A stretch of 16,621 bases of DNA from Obelidium mucronatum (taxonomy: Eukaryota > Chytridiomycota > Chytridiomycetes > Chytridiales > Chytriomycetaceae), in the NCBI GenBank assembly GCA_025765595.1, contig JAIVFH010000508.1, forward strand, positions 1 to 16,621, in the 5' to 3' direction. Shown piece after piece: positions 1 to 7,381 of the stretch. The notes beneath the pieces were generated by a model that searched no databases, was not told where the DNA came from, and worked only from the letters and a program-made list of their open reading frames with translations. Position numbers and translations under genes: made by a program. Each line of letters starts with the position of its first letter. Positions within the stretch are counted from its first letter, which is position 1.

Positions 1-833
1 CGAAAACTGAACCAATCACCGCCTTTACTTCCAATCCAGCAGTTGTTTCTTCTGGGGTCTCAAAACCAATAAAGGCAATAGGTTTTCCTTCTTTTGTCTT
101 GGCAAGATGGACATGTTTTGCGTCTTTGAAGTGGGTTTGGATCATTACCGCAGTGGTGCCGGTGACAAACGGTCTGAGAAGGTCAATGTCTGGTTTTGGC
201 CAGCCTAATACTCCTGCTCATATTATGAATTCTTTTCAAGAATTGAGGTCCACCCAAATTTGTTATGCTCATCAAGCCTTACCTCTTTCTTAAGTTACAA
301 TAAAACCCCATTTAATTAAAAGCCAAAAAGGTTCTTGCAATCGTGAGTTCTCGAAGGGTTGCCCCCCTGTCAACATTTTAGTGCTTGCTTGCTTTGGGGC
401 AGTACGTCAAAGCTAGAGAACCAAAATAAAGGAATGAGACGGCAGAGCAAAAGCAGAGAACAGACAAAAGGTAGACACAAACCAGCTTAAAACAAGCATG
501 AAATCCTTTGGCCCCCTTTTTGGCAGTCTAAAGTTAATTTGGGAGTTTAGGTCTAATGTGAGCATTTGATCCCATTAGCAGAACCAGAGTATCAAATGTA
601 GAAAGTTGAAACTTACCACCCTTTGAAACAAACACAGCTAGATAGGCTGTGAAGCTATGGAACATAAGGCTAACAAAAAAAAAAAGAAAGGCAATGAAAG
701 TTTGAGCACATCCCTTACCTGCTTCATGTTTCCAAAACGCTGGAGAACCAACGTGAGTTGTGGAGGCTGAGTTGGGACAATACTTAAGTTCTTTTTTAGA
801 TGAAATTTGTGAGGTACTTTCCAAATGAGCCAT
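1..833 (-). CDS. Possible three-exon gene, CheX-like fragment, 3' end outside window
   Basis: Candidate exons are 833-719 (ATG at 833), 646-617 and about 213-1. The donors are GTAAGG (718) and GTAAGT (616), and the phases agree at both joins. The last exon starts at 213 or 204, because two in-frame AG acceptors exist. It stays open to the window edge and has a coding-like composition, with the motif DIDLLRPFVTGTTAVM and, further on, LEVKAVIG. This pattern (N-P-F/RPF-like helix start, later AVIG strand) faintly recalls the CheX/CheC phosphatase fold, but I cannot confirm that and would not transfer a function. Weak points are the 30-nt middle exon and the roughly 400-nt second intron (616 to 214), far longer than others here; I see nothing else in that intron. 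Only the terminal exon is reasonably credible; the upstream exons are tentative. Confidence 0.38.
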
Positions 834-935
834 CCCCTTATATTTTCTGAAGCCATGCAGAATTAAAAAGTGCTGTAATTTATTTTATTATTTTCCCCCA
901 TTGCAAAAAATAATTTTGCTTTTTTTCCCCCCTTC

Positions 936-1121
936 CACCCGCCAACATCACTCCAACTTGTATGGGGTGGTGGCTGCAGAATTCGGGTCATGCTGCACAG
1001 CCAATGAGCCTGCTTCCCACACGCAGAGTTTATCTGGTATATTCTATCCTCTACCCACTAACATCGCTCTAAGCGGTGGTGCAGACGTCGGGTTATGCTG
1101 CGCAGCCGGCGAGCCCGCTTC
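936..1121. repeat. Degenerate tandem duplication, about 105-115 bp spacing
   Basis: Two diverged copies can be aligned by eye, roughly 936-1017 and 1051-1122. The best block is 985-1016 against 1090-1121: 32 nt with six differences, all transitions. Four of the six are CpG in the right copy and TpG or CpA in the left copy. It encodes nothing recognisable. Confidence 0.65.
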
Positions 1122-1152
1122 TCTAGAGTGGCGCTCGTTGGCTTTCTCTCTA

Positions 1153-1184
1153 ACACACACACTCTCTCTATCTCTCTCTCTCTC
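1153..1184. repeat. CA/CT microsatellite
   Basis: An (AC)n tract runs directly into an interrupted (CT)n tract. It lies in non-coding sequence beside the degenerate duplication. Confidence 0.9.
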
Positions 1185-1435
1185 AGTTCATTGGTGTTTC
1201 TCTCTGGATATTTGATTGCAGAAGACCTTGGAGGAACGTCTCTATTGCCGTAACTAAACTGTTAATTATTTACTCTGCTAACCATCTGCTTTAGTTTATA
1301 ACAGAACTGGACTGCCCTGGATGTGTTTGCGATTGAGACGGAGTAGCTACCCATATCAATTGCAGACGGTGGGCAGCTTTGCAATCTAAGAGGCTTAGCT
1401 ACCCAATTTGATCCCAAACGCTGCCTACCGCCTCA

Positions 1436-1740
1436 GGGCGGTCGCTTTCCGGGTGCTTGCACTTGAATGTTTGACTTTGTTGGATCGCAGACGGGGCGGG
1501 GTGGACTTGCGCTTTGTGCATCTTGACCCCGTTTCCTCCCTGGCCCCAAAATCGCCGTTATTCGTAACGCCTTGCAGCCAGGGGCGGTCGCTTTCTGGGT
1601 GCTTGCGCTTGAACGTTTGACTTTGGTGGATCGCAGACGGGGCAGGGTGGACATGCACTTGGTGCATCTTGACCCCGTTTCCTCCCCAGCCTCAAAATCG
1701 CTGTTATTCGTAACGGGTTGCAGCTGTGGGGCGGTTGGGG
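1436..1740. repeat. 146-bp tandem repeat, two copies and a stub
   Basis: Copy 1 begins at 1436 and copy 2 at 1582, both with GGGCGGTCGCTTTC. Internal landmarks (GTTATTCGTAACG at 1557 and 1703) keep a strict 146-bp offset. A third copy starts near 1728 and is lost within about 13 bp. Many differences between copies are CpG to TpG or CpA changes. Frames open across it are shadows of the repeat, not genes. Confidence 0.9.
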
Positions 1741-2570
1741 CAGTTGGTTGACCAAAAGTCCCACCTGTTTTATTACCTTGTGTCTATTTTATGCAAGTGT
1801 GTTTATGTTTTGTAAAGAAGCCTACCAAATTAGTTGCTTAGGTACCCTCTTAAATTTGGATCTGAGCTGTTGTACAGTACATAAATTGTTAAATAAATAT
1901 TGAATTTAATAATTTGCATTCTACTGGTGTTTGTATACTATGTAGTGGAGTTGTCAATGATGCGGATGCTATTCATGCGGTTCATGGCTCAATCCCCAGT
2001 GGAGTCTTTTTTGAATCCTTTATTTCTACTTTGTCCCATTGAAGGCAATGCATTTCTTTACTTTATCTTTGTCGAAAATTCTCTGTGAGTTTTGATGGTG
2101 CTTTTGCACCAAAGTTGGTGGCTGGACTTTCATGACAAAATTTAAGACAAAAAATGGGCATTTTAGAGGTCTAAAGTGGCAACTGTTTACCATTGTACTC
2201 CTGGCATAAACCTGGACTAAATTAGTTGCAAATCTGGCAACCATCTTGGTCAACAAAGAAAGTTGCCATTTGTGCACCTTAATTGGTGGTAATTTACCAA
2301 CAGACATTTTAGTGAAGATGAACAATAAAGTAGCCTTTTATTTTCCCCACTACATCTACTCTCAATTTGCACCCTCAGCTCAGGCTCCCCTTCTGGCTCA
2401 AAAAGCCTAAGGAAATTTTTGCGATGATGCTCAACATCACTGGTATTATTATTATCTGTCATGGCTTGATTCTGTGGTTGGCCACATTTAAGTCAAAGTT
2501 TGATCTCAAGTATCAATACGGTGCAGAATATCATTTATTTGGAACTTAACTTAGAGTATGTGTCAAAACT
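1741..2570. other. No gene recognised
   Basis: AT-rich, with only short open frames (up to 99 codons, minus strand 2026-2325) that show no domain, no credible splice structure and no biased composition. I see no repeat or RNA gene in it. Confidence 0.55.
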
Positions 2571-2709
2571 GTGTGCTCTTCCAATGGAGTACATTCCGAT
2601 GGACATGTGCAGCCAGAGCAACAAAAGAGGTTGTTGCAAAGAATGAACACGGAATCAAAAAAGGAGTGGCACAAGTTGTTGCTATCTAAGGTGAGAACAG
2701 GGTGGGGGT

Positions 2710-2746
2710 ACCCCTGCCCCAATGCTCCAGGGTTCAGGGCAGGGGT
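2710..2746. repeat. Perfect 10-bp inverted repeat, 17-nt loop
   Basis: Left arm 2710-2719 (ACCCCTGCCC) is the exact reverse complement of right arm 2737-2746 (GGGCAGGGGT). It lies just after a possible donor (GTGAGA, 2691), so it may be in an intron. Function unknown. Confidence 0.8.
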
Positions 2747-3089
2747 CAGCTCAAACCACACCCCACAAACCCCACGCTCCCTTGTATGCAAAAATGGTTA
2801 ATATGAGTGACTTTTTAGTGAAAAAATTCATGACTTACAGGCTTCATAATGACAGTTTGTGGGTAGCTTGCCAGTTCTCTTCTAAATTTTTATTATTTCT
2901 GCTTTATTTACTTTATCAAAAGAATAAAAGAAAAAGTTGACAAAAATGCACACAACTCCAGAGGTAAGCCATAGCCCCAAGGGTTGCCCCTCGGGGCTCA
3001 GGGAAACCCCCAAAGATGTGAGGAATGCCAGCCCAGACCTAACCCTGTCCTTTTGCACCTTATTGCTATCCCAGTATTGATTTTTGCAG

Positions 3090-3212
3090 TGAAGTGGCAG
3101 CTCAGGTGGGACTTGCCATCATTCATGTTGATTCAGAAACACCAGTAAGGAAGATACTGTCATCTATATCTAAACTCTTATTTTGTAGATATATCCTGAG
3201 GCCACTCAGTAG
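3090..3212 (+). CDS. Candidate 3' end of an unidentified spliced gene
   Basis: An acceptor (TTTTTGCAG, ending 3089) is followed by an open piece 3090-3144 reading EVAAQVGLAIIHVDSETP. Then comes a good donor GTAAGG (3145), a 44-nt intron with a CTAAAC branch-like site and TTTTGTAG, and a second piece 3189-3212 reading IYPEATQ and stop. Phases match across the intron. No upstream exon with the right phase could be set with confidence, so this may be a decayed or chance structure. Confidence 0.25.
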
Positions 3213-3521
3213 TTAATAGAAAACTTGAATGTATTCATCACTTTTCAAAAGTCAGGTAAAGTAAGTCTCTCTCTGCAGTTCCTTGCCTTGTTTTGTTTCA
3301 ATAGGTAAGAATCTGTCATGCATGTGGCTTATTCCCTTGATTTTTGCTCGCTGATAGTCCTTCCTGATGTTGTATACTGTTTGTAGTGCTGATGCTGGTT
3401 GGATTATACATGAGCAGGAATATTCAACCATCAACAGTTTCCTGAAGTAGCTGTTTGACTCCAGCCAGCAGGATGAAACACAAGGAGCATTAAGTTGAGT
3501 ACCAGTTCTAAAGAAATGTAG

Positions 3522-3593
3522 GGCCCTATGGTCTAGTAGTATGATTCTCGCTTTGGGTGCGAGAGGCCCCGGGTTCAATTCCCGGTGGGGCCC
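3522..3593 (+). tRNA. tRNA-Pro (UGG anticodon)
   Basis: A 72-nt cloverleaf. The acceptor stem GGCCCTA (3522-3528) pairs with TGGGGCC (3586-3592) with one G-U, and the discriminator is C at 3593. The anticodon stem CTCGC/GCGAG encloses the loop TTTGGGT, giving anticodon TGG. The T arm CCGGG/CCCGG encloses TTCAATT. There is no intron. The D-arm (B/A box region GGTCTAGTAGTATG) matches eukaryotic nuclear tRNA-Pro closely. Confidence 0.96.
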
Positions 3594-3598
3594 TTTTT
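3594..3598 (+). terminator. Pol III terminator of tRNA-Pro
   Basis: Five T residues directly follow the discriminator base, the usual RNA polymerase III stop signal. Confidence 0.85.
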
Positions 3599-3678
3599 CT
3601 CGTCCGCTTCAGCCTTTTCCAATCTCTTACATGAGCTTATGTGCCAAGCTGAGCACAAAGACGGAGCACAAAGCCGCT

Positions 3679-3682
3679 AAAA
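3679..3682 (-). terminator. Pol III terminator of tRNA-Leu
   Basis: On the minus strand TTTT lies four bases after the tRNA-Leu discriminator, a minimal Pol III stop. Confidence 0.65.
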
Positions 3683-3686
3683 GCGA

Positions 3687-3768
3687 TGAGCAGAGTGGGA
3701 TTCGAACCCACGCCTATTACTAGACTGCAACTTGAGTGCAGCGCCTTAGACCGCTCGGCCATCTGCCC
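3687..3768 (-). tRNA. tRNA-Leu (CAA anticodon)
   Basis: An 82-nt type II tRNA with a long variable arm. The acceptor stem GGGCAGA (3768-3762) pairs with TCTGCTC (3694-3688) with one G-U, and the discriminator is A (3687). The anticodon stem CTGCA/TGCAG encloses CTCAAGT, giving CAA. The T arm GTGGG/CCCAC encloses TTCGAAT. No intron separates the anticodon arm, although tRNA-Leu(CAA) genes in many eukaryotes carry one. It is convergent with tRNA-Pro, 93 bp away. Confidence 0.95.
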
Positions 3769-3868
3769 GGTCGAACACACACGTAAGAATAGTCCTAGAT
3801 AATCCTAAGATTTTATGACCTTTCACCCAGTTCTGCCGCGGTGCCTTCCCTCTTGATATAAGTATGAT

Positions 3869-3982
3869 AACTCTCAGCAGCAAGCAGGAACACTAAAACG
3901 TTGACTCCAGAAGGTAACGCTCAGCACCAGTAGGTAACTCTCAGCAGCAAGGTGGAACAATAAAACGTTGACTCCAGTAGGT
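3869..3982. repeat. 67-bp tandem repeat, about 1.7 copies
   Basis: AACTCTCAGCAGCAAG begins at 3869 and again at 3936, and AACGTTGACTCCAG recurs at the same 67-bp offset. A shorter inner variant (GGTAACGCTCAGCACCAG) near 3913 suggests growth from a smaller unit. The wider stretch 3769-4069, between the tRNA-Leu gene and the ZZ/UBA gene, holds nothing else that I recognise. Confidence 0.85.
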
Positions 3983-4069
3983 GCCCGAGTAGTATCGGAT
4001 TTCTCGCAAGCAATTAAAACCTAATTTATTTGACTATTTGCTTTCTCCAACATCTGCCTCTTTCAAGTA

Positions 4070-4856
4070 TCATTGAAAGCTCATCCTTGAGCAACGATAT
4101 CTCTCAACAAGACCTCCACAACGCGATCCAAATTTTTCCCCGTACCGCCGAATCAAATCCAAACCCCTCTCTTCCTCGCACTCGAACCCCATCCCCCAAA
4201 GCGTTTGCAGGGATTCCTTTTCCTTGGTAACTAAAGGATGCTCCACATTTTCAAACTCGTGCTGTGAGTTGTGAATGTCTTTGGCTGTTGCGTGGCAGCT
4301 TTCACATAGGTCAAAGTCGGCGCAGGTTTTGCACTTGAATCTGGCACCTGCAAAAGACTGTGCGTTGCATCCGTCGCAGTTGATGTTTCTCCAGCGGGGT
4401 TGCCCCTGCTCTTGAGGTTCTGGATGGTGTTGATGGTGGGCCAGTATGGATGAATCGTTGCAGGACCCATCATGGGAGCTGCACAGCCACCGCCGTAGAA
4501 CCGGCTTTTGTGGAACGCACTTGCGATAGGATCAATTCCACAAGCGCCGCGCTACCGCTGCAATCTTTGGATTCCGCTTGAGTGGCAGTCAAATGATTCT
4601 GGGCTTGTGCTGCCATCTTCTCCAGGATGGGCCCAATCTTGGAATCTTTAATTTCTTGATTGAGCTCCGACACCATTGGTTCAAGCTTTTCAAACAACTC
4701 TTTGAAGGGGTCGCAGTGCTGCGAAGGTGAAGGTCCCTCGCTGCCGGTGCCACGGAGAGGCTCCTTTCCCTTTGATTCCTGTGATTTCGACGCGTGATTC
4801 TCCGAGGTAGTGGAGGAACGAGCTTGGACGGTGAATCTCGGTTGAAAAATTTTCAC
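4070..4856 (-). CDS. p62/NBR1-like protein: ZZ zinc finger and UBA-like end
   Basis: A likely selective-autophagy receptor: ZZ fingers of p62/NBR1 proteins bind arginylated N-termini and UBA domains bind ubiquitin. Exon 4405-4070 carries the ZZ finger: [18 protein letters not shown], then H and H, about residues 122-161 if the exon 4856-4521 is joined. The three acidic positions that in human p62 contact N-degrons (D129, D147, D149) are kept as the D of CDGC and both D of DFDLC. A UBA-like helix set with MGF follows at about 176-220, ending in TGA at 4072-4070. The upstream exon is a helical linker with [14 protein letters not shown]. The intron 4520-4406 (GTGCGT...GAGCAG) is phase-correct but weak; a frameshift is the alternative. 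The start is unresolved: 4856 is GTG and an in-frame TGA lies at 4877-4875, so an upstream exon, possibly PB1, may be missing. No clear LC3-interacting motif lies between ZZ and UBA. Confidence 0.75.
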
Positions 4857-5118
4857 GTGGGCAATGCACTCCCATCAACAGGAGAAAAGGGATCTCATAA
4901 ATAACATGAATATTTTTTTTTGTCGTGAATATTATCTCATTTAAAAGTGAACCGGCGTCACGAATATGAGCCTGGCAGAGTGGACCAGGCAAGACTGCAA
5001 ACGCTTTTGCCTTGAATAATATTGCTGGCTTATGATTATAGCTCAGTTTTCTTATACGGTAAATGAATAGGAAAATGCGTTGATATCACAATTCGCATTG
5101 GGCATTGGGACTGTCTCA

Positions 5119-5138
5119 GTCTGTCTGTCTGTCTGTCT
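5119..5138. repeat. (GTCT)5 microsatellite in probable 5' UTR
   Basis: Five GTCT units lie 46 bp before the ATG chosen for the carrier gene. Using the in-frame ATG at 5080 instead would translate this tract into a Cys/Val/Ser-rich string, which is why I prefer the start at 5185. Confidence 0.9.
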
Positions 5139-5184
5139 AAAAAAAGAACACGATACCCGCAAAACAACAAAAAAAAAACCCCAA

Positions 5185-6444
5185 ATGTCCACAACGACAA
5201 CACCTCCATCACCCAATTTTCAATTCCCAGAACTGGCATCCATTCCATTCCCCTCCCCAGAAGCGACAGTTGATGCCCACAATGGATCCACCACCATCGA
5301 TTCATCAAATTCGCCGAAAAGAATCAACATCTCCGAAATGAATACCACAAAATTCGCTGCTCTAGGATCCCTCATGATTGTAGCCATGGAAACAATGCTT
5401 TTCCCACTCAACACGATCCAAACGATACTCATGTCTCAACGGACAACTCAAAAGTCCAAGTCGCTGGTTAAAACGATTCGCCATGTCGTGAAAACTGAAG
5501 GAGTTGTGAGACTGTGGCGAGGGATTTTGCCGCAGACGATGGGTGCGCTGCCTGGGCAGGCTGGATATTATATTGCATATGAAACAGTGAATGAAAGGGT
5601 GGGAGTTTTGTTGGGCGATGGTCAACTTAATCATCAAGCCGACTCATCATCATCAACACCGTTTTTGAGAGGCTTTTTGGCTGGAGCTTGTGCAGACGTA
5701 GTTGGAGGAATTTTCTACGTTCCAGCGGATATTGTTGCACAGAGGTTGCAGATTCAAAATAGTCAGAACTTGAGTTTTAGTCATAACAAGAGGTAATCAT
5801 ACGTTTAAACGGACAATTGCAATTTGCTATTTTAACTCATATTGAAAACAATGACAGGCTTTATAAAGGAGGCTTTGATGTTTGCAGGAAAATTGTTCAA
5901 CAGGAAGGAATATTTGGTTTTTGGCGAGGGTATGTAGGCTATGTGACTGCTTTTGCACCTGCTTCGGCGGTCCAATGGGGCGTCTATGAGCTTTGCAAAA
6001 TGGTATTATATCCTGTATTCAAGAAGCTTAACTCTGATAACGTGGATGCTTTGGTTACTCCCGTTAGTGGTGGGATTGCTGGATTTTGTGCGGTTCGTTT
6101 TTATCTTTTTGAACCTGATGTTGAAATAGCACTAGTAGTAATGAAATTTTAACATTTTAGATTTGTGCAAATAATCCTCTTGAAGTAATGCGCGTACGAT
6201 TGCAAGTGTTGGAAAGCAGGAATAAGCAGGATGCAGAAACGATTCGAAGGGGTTATTGGCAGTTGGGACTGTCCATATACAAGAAAGAAGGACCGAGAGG
6301 TATTTAGGAAAGCTGTCTATTGCAGTTTTCTAAAGATCTTTACTAGCATTCTATCGAGGGCTTTCTGCACGATTGGCAACAACGCTACCGGGAATAATCC
6401 TTGCCATGACAGGGTACGAGTACATAAAAGACATTTCATCTTAG
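5185..6444 (+). CDS. SLC25A44: SLC25A44-like mitochondrial carrier
   Basis: A mitochondrial inner-membrane carrier of the SLC25 family, closest in motifs to SLC25A44 (branched-chain amino-acid carrier in mammals); the substrate here is inferred only. Exons are 5185-5792, 5858-6092, 6161-6299 and 6347-6444, with introns of 65, 68, 47 nt. All phases agree and give about 359 aa. Three repeats are visible. Repeat 1 is degenerate (PLNTIQTILMSQ, about residue 74) and is followed by LWRGILPQ. Repeat 2 is PADIVAQRLQIQ (about 180), like the P-x-D-V-V-x-Q-x-L form of SLC25A44, followed by FWRGYVGYV. Repeat 3 is the canonical PLEVMRVRLQV (about 287), followed by FYRGLSARL and MTGYEYIKD. A Ser/Thr/Pro-rich N-tail of about 50 residues precedes the fold. 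The donor of intron 2 (GTTCGT) is weak. The gene is divergent from the ZZ/UBA gene and convergent with otubain, whose stop lies 76 bp beyond this one. Confidence 0.88.
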
Positions 6445-6520
6445 ATGTATCAGATCTCTGATTCCTTGTATTTATCTTGCTGTATATAAATAATGGCTTG
6501 TATATAAAATGCCGTTTTGT

Positions 6521-7378
6521 TTATTTCATGTATACAATATCATAATGACCAGGGCGGTACAACAAATGAATAACTGGTTGCGAAGCTGCATCATTTCCTT
6601 CCAACTCCAAGGGAAACATGGGTGCAATATCATGAAAATTGAGGTCTGTTGTGTCTGACGCGTCCAAATTCGCCACATTGAAAGTTACGCCCAGAGCGTT
6701 TGCCATTGCAACGATATGAATTTGATCTGATTCAACGCCCATTGGTTCGACTTGGTGCGCAATGAATTCATCAAGGGTGGGATACGAGTCCAAGATGAAA
6801 GCCTCGTACAGGTCCCGATTCTTTTTCAGCTCTGCTGCGGTCACCAAACGCAGATAGCACACGATTGTATCGCTAATGTACTGTGAAAATGGTTTTGATT
6901 GGACAGTGTATCAAAACAGTAAGCACACACACGCACGCACCTCCTTCTCGATCGTCTCGTTCAGCTTCTCAGCGGTGAACGAGTCCGCCACGACGTCGGC
7001 CAGCGGCTCGAAGAAGTCGTCGGTGATGATGGGGTCGTAGCCGGCGGCGACCAGCGTCTCGCGCGTGGCGCGGATGCGTGCGGCGACGGCGGCGGCCCAG
7101 GCGGAGCCGCGGCGCGCCAGCAGCGCCTCGCACAGCGCAAACGCCAGCGCGCGGAAGAAGCAGTTGCCGTCCTTGCGCACGCGCCGCATCGCCGCCGCGC
7201 GCTGCGCCAGCTGCGCCGCCTTGGCCGCCAGCGCCGCCGCGCCGCCCGCCACCTCCGCGAGCAGCCCGTCGAACCCCGCCGCCGCCGCGACGAGCGGCGC
7301 CGCGAGGAACTCGGCCGCGAGCGTCTTCTGGAAGTCGAGAATCTGCTGGTCCGAGGGGCGCTCGGCGTCGGATTCCAT
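6521..7378 (-). CDS. OTUB1: Otubain (OTU-family cysteine deubiquitinase)
   Basis: Cleaves ubiquitin chains; the otubain family prefers Lys48 links and acts in cytosol and nucleus. Exons are 7378-6941 and 6880-6521, with one 60-nt phase-0 intron (GTGCGT...TTTCACAG), giving 265 aa, close to the usual otubain length. Catalytic residues are visible: RKDGNCFFR gives the oxyanion-side Asp70 and nucleophile Cys73, and RPGHYDIVY gives His258 and Asp260. The ESDQIHIVAMANAL segment is typical of the family. Exon 1 is extremely alanine-rich and nearly every codon ends in G or C; exon 2 has ordinary codon use, so the change coincides with the intron. The ATG lies only three bases after the stop of the upstream coiled-coil gene and in the same frame. 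It therefore either uses a promoter inside that gene or is translated from a shared transcript. Confidence 0.93.
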
Positions 7379-7381
7379 TTT

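Larger units (their letters stand above)
834..1435. other. Gene-poor stretch with repeats
   Basis: No convincing gene. Holds a degenerate duplication (about 936-1121), a CA/CT microsatellite (1153-1184) and a perfect 6-bp hairpin with a 4-nt loop at 1427-1442 (ACCGCC, TCAG, GGCGGT) just where the 146-bp tandem repeat begins. Short open frames here are interrupted and low in complexity. Confidence 0.6.
2571..3521. other. Gene-poor stretch with inverted repeats and isolated exon-like pieces
   Basis: Holds the inverted repeat 2710-2746, a second GC-rich hairpin at 2986-2997 (GCCCC, TC, GGGGC), and exon-like pieces. One piece is open at 2572-2690 (ends at GTGAGA) with the helical motif TESKKEWHKLLLSK. 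A different frame of the same stretch reads EHGIKKGVAQVVAI and then stops. The competing frames suggest decay or a missed intron. Nothing supports a complete gene. Confidence 0.4.

Noticed and set aside
534..833. Unspliced 99-codon membrane protein
   Set aside because: The hydrophobic part is produced by an intron-like pyrimidine run between a GTAAGG donor and a TTCACAG acceptor, so splicing is more likely than a membrane segment.
901..1740. CRISPR array or transposon
   Set aside because: Repeats are directly adjacent and diverged with no spacers; no transposase, terminal inverted repeats or target-site duplication seen.
1408..1764. Open frames on both strands across the 146-bp repeat
   Set aside because: They follow the repeat, are not conserved between the copies in frame, and show no domain.
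4231..4473. Minus-strand 80-codon frame overlapping the ZZ finger
   Set aside because: It is out of frame with the zinc-finger cysteines and has no features of its own.
5080..5184. Upstream in-frame ATG extending the carrier protein
   Set aside because: It would translate the GTCT microsatellite into a low-complexity Cys/Val/Ser string; the ATG at 5185 is a better start.
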